Of a stretch of 23,260 nucleotides of DNA, positions 12,519 through 19,415 are shown one piece after another. The position numbers and the translations under genes are program-made. Each line of letters begins with the position of its first letter. Position 1 is the first letter of the stretch. This DNA comes from CAJBLF01 sp964424505. Lineage in GTDB: Bacteria > Patescibacteriota > Gracilibacteria > Absconditabacterales > Absconditicoccaceae. The notes under the pieces were generated by a model. The model was not told where the DNA came from. It did no database searches and saw only the letters and a program-made list of their open reading frames with translations. The stretch is from contig CAYRIQ010000009.1 in assembly GCA_964424505.1 (NCBI GenBank), positions 1 to 23,260 of the forward strand, in the 5' to 3' direction.

Positions 12519-13646
12519 TTAGTGATATTGTTTTATCAGCTTTTTGACGGTAGTGTTTCGTGAAAATTCTTTGAGTGGAATTGTATAGTCAGGATTTTGT
12601 AATCGTTGATCACGTTGAAGAATAGCCTGAATGATTTCTCTTTTAGATCCAGGAGCTATAAATTTTACATTACCTCGAACTACCTCAGGGATAGATGCAA
12701 TATAGGTTGTCAGAAGTGGTTTTCCCATTGCGACACTTTCTGTATGTACGGAACCAAATCATTCTGACAATGATGGAGCGACAATCATATCTGAGCTTGC
12801 AATCAATGTACGCAATTCGTTTTTTTCGCAACCATTAAAGATCTGTACTGATGATCCTAAGTGATGTTTCTTAATACATGCTTTGATATACTGAGTCCTT
12901 TTAGAATCAATAATATTGAAAACAAATAATAATGTATGGTCTATAGCTACCAATTCTGGTAATGCTTGCACCAAATAATCTAATCATTTTGATTTGCCTG
13001 CATGTCCGTAATACAGGACAACAAAACGATTGTTTCGTCAATGCACATTTTTCCATGATTTTATATCAAAGGAAGATACTTCATTTGGATTTCGAAAATG
13101 AGTATCTACACCGTTGTAAATCATAGTGATTTTTTTGTCTGGTATATGATGGACGATCCTGAGTGAATTGAGTGTATAATAAGAAACACAATGATATACC
13201 GTATAAGGAAACCAAAAAATTATTTTTTCAAAAAACATATATATCCATCATTTTCGTCGTCACTTGTACTGTATTCGAAGTTTTCCAAAAATCTCATGAA
13301 CGGTCAGTACTACTTTTTTATGGAAAAGCTTACCCAGTAATGATGCAGAAATAGCTCATCAATAGGTACTTGTATGGATAAAAGAAATGTCTTTTTGACG
13401 CCATAAAATTTGTATACCTTTCCATAATGACCAAAACATAAAACTGATTCTATTTTTTCCGACTCTATAGATATTAAAATTTTCTTTTTTTTCTTCACGT
13501 AATAAGTGTTTATCAAAGTGACTTGTCACTATCGTTATCCTATATCATTTTGCCAATAAACGAAAAATTATAGCTTCAAATACTGTTTCTGATCAGCCTT
13601 TATGAGGGGGATAATAGTCTAAAACAAAGAGAATGTGTTTGTTCAT
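12519..13646 (-). CDS. GT4-family glycosyltransferase
   Basis: 375 residues from ATG 13646 with TGA as Gly. The N-terminal domain starts HILFVLDYYPPHKGGSET, the acceptor-side motif of GT-B group 1 enzymes, and one Gly of GGSE is TGA. The C-terminal donor domain has YNGVD near 170, VVLYYGHAGKSKGLDYLVQA, and the E-x7-E signature at Glu295 and Glu303 (SEGFGSVHTESVAMGKP). The family transfers a sugar from a nucleotide donor with retention and works on the cytoplasmic face. Its position among surface genes suggests glycosylation of cell-wall polymer or of the surface proteins; the acceptor cannot be read from sequence. The gene converges with the beta-helix gene (50 bp apart) and is divergent from the CHAP gene. 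Confidence 0.9.
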
Positions 13647-13654
13647 AATTATTT

Positions 13655-13740
13655 GGTTAGAAGGTTTTGAATGTTAAAAGGTTAAAAGGTTTTGAAGGTT
13701 AACTTTTTAACATTTTAACTTGTAACATTTTAACTTTTTA
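13655..13740. repeat. Low-complexity array of GTTAAAA units forming an imperfect inverted repeat
   Basis: The left half carries direct units of the form GGTTTTGAA plus GTTAAAAG. The right half carries the complementary ATTTTAAC/CTTTTTAAC units. The halves can fold on each other around GTTAACTTTTTAAC. It lies between the divergent glycosyltransferase and CHAP genes, upstream of the CHAP promoter. Confidence 0.6.
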
Positions 13741-13766
13741 ATTCAACCAAAAAAGTCCTTCAATAT

Positions 13767-13795
13767 TTGACAAAAATCAAGATTTGGCATATAAT
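13767..13795 (+). promoter_or_regulatory. Perfect consensus sigma-70 promoter of the CHAP gene
   Basis: TTGACA (13767-13772), a 17-base spacer and TATAAT (13790-13795) match the housekeeping consensus exactly. The ATG is 31 bp downstream, so the leader is about 25 nt. Strong, largely constitutive transcription is expected unless it is repressed. Confidence 0.85.
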
Positions 13796-13822
13796 TATTG
13801 TGTAGACTTTTATTTGCCAAAT
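13782..13822. promoter_or_regulatory. ATTTGGCA / TGCCAAAT inverted repeat flanking the -10 and start site
   Basis: Perfect 8-bp arms lie at 13782-13789 (ending at the -10 box) and 13815-13822 (4 bp before the ATG), 25 bp apart. It could be a split operator. The downstream arm would be in the leader RNA. Confidence 0.35.
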
Positions 13823-13826
13823 AGTA

Positions 13827-15131
13827 ATGAAAAAAAAACAAAAAAGGTTAGCTCTACATCAAAGAATTCACCATCATCTGAGAAAACATTTTCACAGACA
13901 TATTCATAAAATATTACATGTTGCAAACCATTTGCATCATACTCTTTTTCATACTTTAGAATTGGTAGTAGTATTTTTTGTGACTGTTTCTTGAGGTTCT
14001 ATCATGTTTGCAAATCTTACGGGGATCAACCAAATGATCTATAGACAGAATAGTAGTGAAGTAGCTCAAGCACTTGTACATGCTATGCAAAATCCCGCAA
14101 CCTCACTTAAACAAGGAAATATTATTTCTATCTGGGATATGGATACTGACGTAGAAAATACATTTACCAAATGATATTGTACGTATGGTGCAGCGAGGAT
14201 TTCTCCTGAATTTTTTCCTTTCATAGATGAAAAAGTCCAGCAAAGAACTTGGTGAGGAAACGCAGTAGATCGATGTAAAAATGCATCTGATACAGGATAT
14301 AAAATTTGATCTATTCCTAGTCAATGAGCATTGATCATTTACAATGCCTGAGGAAAATTTGGAAGTTATGGGCATGTAGGAAAAGTTCTTCACTATGACA
14401 AGAAGCTCAATAAAATTATAGTAAGAGATATGGCTCGAGTAGCCAAAAGTACTATGTCTGACCGTTGGGAAGATCTCACTACAGCCAGCGTAAAATGTTA
14501 TATTTATGCTAGTAAAACAGATGCGCCTTCTATAAATATCTGAGATCAAACTCTATCGGATACTACAACAATTGTATCTGGCAAATCATCTTCTATCACT
14601 ACGGGAACTTCACATGGAGCTAGCCCTTCTTCTTGATGAACATCTAGTTCAGTAACAAATCCTCCCGTTACTCCACCTATTATTCCACCTGTACTCCCTC
14701 CGATTGCTACAGGGATACATACCTTACCACAAGATCAAGAAGTTATTGTGCCTGTTATTTCGCAAACCACAAATAATAAAACCTTGACTCTCGATGTGAA
14801 AAATCTACGTGATATTGCTCAGCATTTTATAACACAAAACAATCTTACAATTTCTATCGTTTCCAAATCACCGCTTAAACTTGGTGAAGTAGCTACTCTT
14901 ACCTTTGAAATTAAAAATAAAGAATCTGATGAACTTTATTCTGGATTACTTCCTTTTACATTTACCTTACTTTCGACGAATGATACCCTTCAACCAAGTA
15001 TTTCAAATATTCAACTCATAAATAATGGAAAAATAGAAGTGACTATCCTTGGTCAAAAAGTTTGAACTGCAAGTATCGTGATAAGTATAGATGACAAAAA
15101 AATTGGTGAGGTTGGTTTGGAAGTTATGTAA
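13827..15131 (+). CDS. Membrane-anchored CHAP-domain peptidoglycan hydrolase
   Basis: 434 residues with TGA as Gly. The first 42 residues carry 13 His plus many Lys/Arg, followed by a membrane segment at about 43-64. A CHAP amidase/endopeptidase domain spans about 110-225. It has catalytic Cys118 in GYCTYGAAR, the WGGNA block at 142-146 and His183 in GSYGHVGKVLHY. CHAP enzymes cleave peptide or amide bonds of peptidoglycan. A Ser/Thr/Pro-rich linker (about 230-315) leads to a C-terminal Ig-like domain. The inferred topology is N-in with the hydrolase outside, which suits wall remodelling or attack on a host wall. It has a consensus promoter in front and a strong terminator behind. The N-terminal tail resembles that of the giant surface protein at the window start. 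Confidence 0.9.
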
Positions 15132-15160
15132 GATTTTTAATATTTTCTTATGAGAGAAAC

Positions 15161-15193
15161 AAGAAAAAAAATCGCCAGGCGATTTTTTTTCTT
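15161..15193. terminator. Bidirectional intrinsic terminator
   Basis: AAGAAAAAAAATCGCC and its exact complement flank a single A. This gives a GC-topped hairpin with an A-tract on one side and a T-tract on the other. It sits between the convergent CHAP gene (stop 15131) and the lectin-domain gene (stop 15241) and can serve both. Confidence 0.85.
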
Positions 15194-15240
15194 ATATTTT
15201 GAATAGTTGCATATTCTTTGTGAAATAGACAAATAGTCAA

Positions 15241-16239
15241 TTAGTCCTCGAGAAACCAAACACCGAGACCATAACCCTGATTGCTTCGATCTAACCTACC
15301 ACTGGTATTATTGCATTCCACCTTGGATGCATCGTCCCGAGAAGCAGACGCAGACCACAAACGGCGACCGTAACCGTCCCACGCACCATCCGGACCACGA
15401 AAGCCAAACTGATTTACTCATAACAAATCAAAGAAATCTTTTGCTTTTTTAGACCACTTAGATTCAGTCAATTTATCTCCTCATGGAAATATATTAGCTG
15501 CAGCCAAATATTGTTCTTTCTTACAAATATTTTTATTGAGTATCTTCGCTTCTTTTATTTTCCTAATTGCCTCATGTTTAAGCCGCAATCACTTCTTCTT
15601 TGTTGTCTCGTTTTCTGTCCACACATTTTTACCTTTTTTGATTCAACTAATATGTTTTATATCATCGTATGTCGCTTGCTTAGGAGCAAATTTGAGTTGT
15701 CCAAGTTTAGTGTTGAGTATCAGTTTTCCATCATCAAAGTCTATTCATGTGTTCAACTGTTGAAGTCCTGCTTCGTCTTTATTATTTACTAACGCATCAG
15801 TTTTCTTCTGAAGCCAATTTCTGTGGTGTTCTGTTCATTTCTTTGCTTTTTCCATAATTTGTTTTTGGAGAGTAGAGATATCGGATTCTTTCTTTTCTGA
15901 TTTTTCTCCATATTCTTCGCTCATTGTAGCAAGTTCTGCTTCTTTGTCTTCAAGAAGTTTCTTTTGTTCTGCGACTATATCTTCTTGTTTTTTTACATCT
16001 TTCTTCTTTCCTCTCAACGCTTGCTTCTTGCTCTTAGCGTCTTTATATTCTTCTGTCGCTATTGTATCATCAAGTTCTTTGTAGAGTGTGTCTTTTATGA
16101 CTTTGATCGCTTCTTCTTTGTGAGATTCCCAAAAATCAGAGTTATCCTGCATCCTATTGATTTTTTCGTTGGTGTCTTTTCTCTTTACTCAGAAATCTTT
16201 TGATAGGTCGTCTCTGTACGCTTTGGGTGTTTTGATCAT
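15241..16239 (-). CDS. Coiled-coil protein with a C-terminal C-type-lectin-like domain, probable DGR target
   Basis: 332 residues from ATG 16239; an internal ATG at 16152 is less likely because the frame is open and codes upstream. Residues about 30-140 are Lys/Glu-rich coiled coil (KKDVKKQEDIVAEQKKLLED). The middle part is unrecognised. The last 65 residues, about 268-332, resemble the formylglycine-enzyme/C-type-lectin fold of diversity-generating retroelement (DGR) targets: GFRGPDGAWDGYGRRLWSAS, then NQGYGLGVWFLED at the extreme C-terminus. The usual family ending is of the type AYGFSVRCLKD. No signal peptide is seen. DGR targets are common in CPR genomes and usually bind ligands or partners. 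No reverse transcriptase or template repeat is visible in this window. A plain, non-diversified lectin domain is the alternative. Confidence 0.8.
15244..15400 (-). other. Candidate DGR variable region
   Basis: The last 150 or so coding bases are visibly richer in G and C than the rest of the gene. Every glycine here is GGT or GGC, while the rest of the gene uses TGA freely. GGT, CGT, CGC and GAC codons are what adenine-directed mutagenesis of AAT/AAC template codons would produce. The 3' position, directly before the stop, is where variable regions normally lie. Confidence 0.55.
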
Positions 16240-16304
16240 AGGTATAAAGTTACGAATAAATAGATGTATGTAGTAATTATGGTCAGAATTGGAAATTTTG
16301 CAAA

Positions 16305-16333
16305 ATTATACGCAAACATATTACATATTTACA
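16305..16333 (-). promoter_or_regulatory. Possible promoter of the lectin-domain gene
   Basis: TATAAT (16305-16310, minus strand) is preceded 17 bases upstream by TGTAAA, a poor -35. The leader would be about 60 nt. It lies back to back with the hicBA promoter. Confidence 0.35.
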
Positions 16334-16371
16334 CACGAAAGTCAATATATATTTTATCCAATATAATTGGA

Positions 16372-16399
16372 TTGAAAATAAGAGAAAAATCTATACAAT
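16372..16399 (+). promoter_or_regulatory. Possible promoter of hicBA
   Basis: TTGAAA (16372-16377), 16 bases, TACAAT (16394-16399), then 30 bp to the hicB ATG. No clear palindromic HicB operator was found next to it. Confidence 0.45.
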
Positions 16400-16429
16400 G
16401 TAATTGTTTTAGTTGCTTACATATTGCCA

Positions 16430-16669
16430 ATGACAAACAAAAAAAATGAACCAACATTTCATTTGTCTTATGAAAATGGGTATTACACGATCCAGATAGA
16501 TTTTGGCAAAAATTCAACTATTATTACCGAATGAAAAACATTGGATGAATTATTTGCAAATATTGATGAAGCTGTACAATGTCATTTGGGAAACAACGTA
16601 AATTATGATATCAAACTCCAGATACCTGCAATTACATTTAGTCGTTTCCAAAACGCTATATGCCACTAA
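16430..16669 (+). CDS. hicB: HicB-like antitoxin
   Basis: 79 residues. The sequence has the HicB N-terminal partial RNase-H fold pattern: FHLSYENGYYTIQIDFG, then a Gly coded by TGA, then TLDELFANIDEAV. HicB neutralises the HicA mRNA interferase and usually represses its own operon. It is short and lacks an obvious long DNA-binding C-terminus; the region after EAVQCHLGNN is brief. The stop overlaps the hicA start by 10 bases, so translation is probably coupled. Order antitoxin then toxin is one of the two known arrangements. Confidence 0.75.
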
Positions 16670-16887
16670 CGTATACGCTAGCCATAAAAATAGCAAATGA
16701 TGCTTGATTTGTATGTGATCATCAAGTAGGAAGTCATCAGCAATTCAAAAGATGAAAAGATATCGTCACTATTCCTCGTAAGAAAGAAATTGCTATTGGT
16801 ACTGCTCGTGCCATCATCAAAAGAATAGCTATATCACTAGATATATCATTTGAAATCTTAATCAAGAAATACGATATACATTTCTAA
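16660..16887 (+). CDS. hicA: HicA-like mRNA interferase toxin
   Basis: 75 residues, start ATG inside the end of hicB. It keeps the HicA double-stranded-RNA-binding-like core: AGFVCDHQVGSHQQF with catalytic His26, then VTIPRKKEIAIGTARAIIKRIAIS. Two glycines, 16 and the one in FKRGKD, are TGA-coded. The toxin would therefore be truncated and harmless in a standard-code host. All conserved positions I can judge are present, so it is probably functional. Family role: ribosome-independent mRNA cleavage when HicB is lost. Confidence 0.8.
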
Positions 16888-16910
16888 TAAATGTGCTTTT
16901 TGATTATTTT

Positions 16911-17076
16911 TTATAATCAGTTGTATACATCTCATCTGCTTTCTATTTTAAGTATTTTATTACCTACAGACCCTTTACGAAAGATTATCTTGCGCAATCG
17001 CTTGTAATGCACGGAAAAAATGCTGTCTTATATTTTCCTCCAATGTTTCAAGAAATTTTTCATATTGTTTGGTCAT
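16911..17076 (-). pseudogene. Eroded RelE/ParE-family toxin downstream of its antitoxin
   Basis: An ORF of 33 codons starts at 17076, sharing one base with the antitoxin stop, and reads MTKQYEKFLETLEENIRQHF then FRALQAIAQDNLS before a TAA. One frame over, the sequence continues to RGDVYNGL and a TAA at 16911. The start looks like a RelE/ParE N-terminus and RGDVY resembles the family's C-terminal end. I infer an internal deletion with frameshift that removed the catalytic middle. The family match rests on short motifs, so it is moderate. Confidence 0.55.
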
Positions 17077-17315
17077 TATTTTCTCTTCTTATGGACTGTT
17101 AAAAGCTTCGCAGCATCTATACCTTTTTCACCGAAGTCTATCACTGTATTCCATGACTCCAAAAATTCGGCAATCTTCTCATAATCCTTTACGCTCATAA
17201 GAAATGCTTTCGCTTTGTTATTGGCGATAATACACTTTGGAGTGTGTAAATTTTGAAATACTTTATTGGTATGCATTCTCAAAACTGAGACAGGTATAAT
17301 ATCAGTAGCGCGCAT
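17076..17315 (-). CDS. Phd/YefM-like antitoxin
   Basis: 79 residues. MRATDIIPVSVLRMHTNKVF followed by KAKAFLMSVKDYEKIAEFLE is the Phd/YefM pattern: N-terminal DNA-binding fold, then a helix that wraps the toxin. No in-frame TGA is needed. It would normally neutralise the next gene, which here is broken, so this is probably a solitary antitoxin that may still repress its promoter or protect against related toxins. A perfect inverted repeat lies just upstream. Confidence 0.7.
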   Translation of the reverse strand: MRATDIIPVSVLRMHTNKVFQNLHTPKCIIANNKAKAFLMSVKDYEKIAEFLESWNTVIDFGEKGIDAAKLLTVHKKRK

Positions 17316-17325
17316 GACGTATTTT

Positions 17326-17347
17326 TATGTTATAAATATATAACATA
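17326..17347. promoter_or_regulatory. Probable autoregulatory operator of the antitoxin
   Basis: TATGTTATA and TATAACATA are perfect 9-bp arms around a 4-base spacer. They lie between the predicted -10 and the antitoxin start, 11 bp from the ATG. Phd/YefM proteins bind such palindromes. Confidence 0.5.
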
Positions 17348-17374
17348 TATATAATTAATTGTTATACATTGCAA
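17346..17374 (-). promoter_or_regulatory. Promoter of the antitoxin gene
   Basis: On the minus strand TTGCAA (17369-17374), 17 bases, TATATA (17346-17351). The -10 box touches the 9-bp palindrome, consistent with repression by the gene product. Confidence 0.5.
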
Positions 17375-17379
17375 GAGTA

Positions 17380-17406
17380 AATAAAAATCCCGTAACTAGT
17401 ACGGGA
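17380..17406 (-). terminator. Intrinsic terminator of recA
   Basis: TCCCGTA and TACGGGA (7-bp arms at 17388-17394 and 17400-17406) with a 5-base loop are followed on the minus strand by TTTTTATTT. It lies about 23 bp past the recA stop. Confidence 0.85.
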
Positions 17407-17428
17407 CGCATTTATATATGGTAGGTAG

Positions 17429-18514
17429 CTAAGCTAATAGTTCCGCCTCAGCTACCGCTTCAGCGGCATCTTCTTCTATCTCAGTTTCTATAGCGATAAG
17501 TGCTTCGTCATCAAGAACCTTTTTCCCCATTCTCATCTCTTTGATTTTGTTTTGGATATCTTTTTCGATACTAGCTCTTGTCTTATCATCACTATCTAAG
17601 GCAACTACAAATTTTTCTTTGCCTTGGAACTTTTGCTTACCAAAGGTATAAAATGCTCATGCTCTATCTACTAATTTAAGTGCTGTTGCTGCTTCTACGA
17701 TATCCATAGTTTTATCGTATCACACGCCTCGTTTGACTGGCAATTCTGCTGTCTTAAACGGTGCAGAGATTTTATTTTTGGCAATTTTAATCTTTGCTAA
17801 GTATCACACCTGTTCTTTATCTAGCATAATTTTATCTCCTCTACGGATTTCTACTCTTTGAGAAGCAAAAAATTTGAGTGCATTTCATCCTGGAGTAGTT
17901 TCTGGATTACCAAACATCACACCTATTTTCATACGTATCTGATTGATAAATACACAGGTAGTACCTGATTTTGCTAGCACTCAAGAAAGCTTCCTGAGTC
18001 CTTGAGACATCATCCTTGCTTGTAAGCCCATATATGAATCTCCCATATCTCATTCTACCTCTGCTCTAGGTACTAAAGCTGCTACTGAATCAATTACTAT
18101 CAATTTGACTGCTCCTGATTTTGCTAATTCTTCTGCAATCTGTAATGCTTGCTCTCCAAAATCTGGCTGAGAAAGGAGTAAATTGTCTACGTCGACCCCA
18201 AGTTTTCTTGCATAATGCGGATCTAATGCATGCTCTGCATCAATAAATGCTGCAATTTCTCATCTTTTTTGGATCTCTGCTATAGCATGAAGTGCAATAG
18301 TTGTCTTACCAGACGATTCTGGTCCATAAATTTCAACGACCCTTCCTTCGGGGTATCCTCCTCATAAAATCAAATCTAATACATAAGATCCACTATGAAA
18401 TGTATTTACAAGTCCTACATTTGCATTGTCCCCCATCCTCATGATGGCTCATTTTCCAAATTGCTTTTCAATACTTTTGAAAGCTTCTTGTAATTCTTGC
18501 TTGTGTGTTGCCAT
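17429..18514 (-). CDS. recA: Recombinase RecA
   Basis: 361 residues, TAG stop. It carries out ATP-dependent strand exchange in recombinational repair and, as a filament on single-stranded DNA, triggers LexA-type self-cleavage. Seen: Walker A GPESSGKT at 64-71, the AFIDAEHALDP block, VIDSVAAL (Walker B), GDSYMGLQARMMSQ (loop L1 region), FINQIRMKIGVMFG and GGNALKFFAS (loop L2), and an acidic C-terminal tail (EIEEDAAEAVAEAELLA). Length is normal. Most of its TGA codons in conserved blocks fall on glycines conserved in E. coli RecA (GKGAIM, VEGDMG, PGGNAL, RAGAF, LSGVL), which fixes the code as UGA = Gly. It stands alone with its own terminator, back to back with a LexA-like gene about 0.9 kb away. 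Confidence 0.98.
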
Positions 18515-18931
18515 ATTCTATCATAATAAGAGTATAAAACTAATTTACTGCGTGTAATTTACTATGTGTAATTTATTGCGATAACACATTACGTTATGTC
18601 CCGAAGGGACAAATTACATTCGTGATAAAAAGATTACCATGTCCTTACTTTGTTTACGATAACAATCGGATAACTGAAGTAATGAGTTTTTAATATTTTT
18701 CCATCAACAAAATCAATTTTACAGAATTTTTTTAGAAAATCAAGAGATTTTTCTCGTATGCTTACCTACTGTTTTATTATTTGTCAAAAATAGTGTTGAT
18801 TTTGTCAAAAATGATTTGACATTGTCAAGGAGAAAAATATACTGACATCGAAATTGATATTTATATTGTAATGTATCCCGATAAATCGGGATGTAATGAA
18901 TCGTAATTTACTTCGTGTAATGTATTGTAGA
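18515..18931. other. Gene-free spacer upstream of recA, rich in small repeats
   Basis: No coding frame is convincing here. It holds three 14-bp tandem copies of a TAATTTACTGCGTG-type unit (18541-18582; a fourth copy at 18904-18917), a TGTCCC-GAA-GGGACA hairpin (18597-18611), a TGTCAA motif cluster (18781-18828) and an ATCCCGAT-AA-ATCGGGAT palindrome (18875-18892). The recA promoter should be at its left end. TATACT in the minus strand near 18530 is a candidate -10, without a good -35. Confidence 0.6.
18781..18828. promoter_or_regulatory. Cluster of TGTCAA motifs, candidate operator
   Basis: TTGTCAAAAAT occurs at 18781 and again about 21 bp later, followed by TTGACA-T-TGTCAA (18816-18828). 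TGTCAAA-AATGA-TTTGACA (18803-18821) is a perfect 7-bp inverted repeat. It lies between recA and the LexA-like gene. A LexA-like or other repressor could bind, but distance from either start (about 270 and 590 bp) weakens this. Confidence 0.35.
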
Positions 18932-19078
18932 ATGGCATGAATCGCTGATTTAGAAATTTATAGCATTGCTCGTGACCTATCAAAAGATGTACGGTAAATA
19001 CATGAAAAACTTACTATAGATAGTAAAAAAATAATGTGAAGTCAATTATCATACATAAAAATTTCTCAGGAGATATAG
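18932..19078 (+). pseudogene. Relic of a four-helix-bundle (S23-like) protein gene
   Basis: With TGA as Gly the frame reads MAGIADLEIYSIARDLSKDV R, then an in-frame TAA, then IHEKLTIDSKKIMGSQLS before decaying into YIKISQEI and TAG. The order resembles the first two helices of the four-helix-bundle family often found as stray genes in CPR genomes. The stop and the missing remainder (normally over 110 residues) mark it as broken. The identification is from memory of the family pattern and is tentative. Confidence 0.45.
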
Positions 19079-19317
19079 ATAATTTCTCAGGAGAAGAAAT
19101 TATTGCCCAAGACTCAAAAGAAGTCTACAGAGCAAAATATATGGGTGAATTCGTAGACCACAGAAAACAAAGAATCACCCTCACCCTCTTTAGCAAAGAG
19201 GGAACGCTTATTAACTATAAGTCCCCTTTGCTAAAACTCAAAAGAAGTCTACAGAGCAAAATATATGGGTGAATTCGTAGACCACAGAAAACAAAGAATC
19301 ACCCTCACCCTCTTTAG
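19036..19317 (+). pseudogene. Small unrecognised ORF disrupted by a tandem duplication
   Basis: A GTG-started frame gives SIIIHKNFSGDIDNFSGEEI then IAQDSKEVYRAKYMGEFVDH and on to FSKEGTLINYKSPLL. The 124-bp duplication then throws the frame off and it ends at a TAG. Without the second copy it would have ended SPLVRGETKEDSIILIF at a TAA near 19399. It overlaps the four-helix-bundle relic in another frame. I do not recognise a family, and it may be non-coding repeat DNA. Confidence 0.3.
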
Positions 19318-19353
19318 CAAAGAGGGAACGCTTATTAACTATAAGTCCCCTTT
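19112..19353. repeat. Tandem duplication, period 124 bp
   Basis: The stretch starting ACTCAAAAGAAGTCTACAG at 19112 recurs at 19236 and stays essentially identical for about 118 bp to 19353. Each copy contains TTTAGCAAAGAGGGAAC, complementary to GTCCCCTTTGCTAAA in the first copy, so a long imperfect hairpin can form. The near-identity indicates a recent event. 124 is not a multiple of 3. Confidence 0.9.
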
Positions 19354-19415
19354 AGTAAGGGGGGAAACGAAAGAGGATTCAATTATTTTAATCTTTTAAT
19401 CTTTTAATTAAATCC

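Noticed and set aside
14103..14549. Minus-strand 148-residue ORF
   Set aside because: It is antisense to the CHAP gene, whose catalytic motifs are clear in the other strand.
15241..17400. Complete DGR cassette or prophage
   Set aside because: No reverse transcriptase, template repeat, integrase or phage structural gene could be found in the window.
17429..18514. UGA as tryptophan (code 4) or selenocysteine
   Set aside because: TGA falls on conserved glycines in RecA, not on Trp or Cys, and is too frequent for selenocysteine.
18875..18892. Intrinsic terminator
   Set aside because: The palindrome lacks a following T-tract on either strand and no gene ends there.
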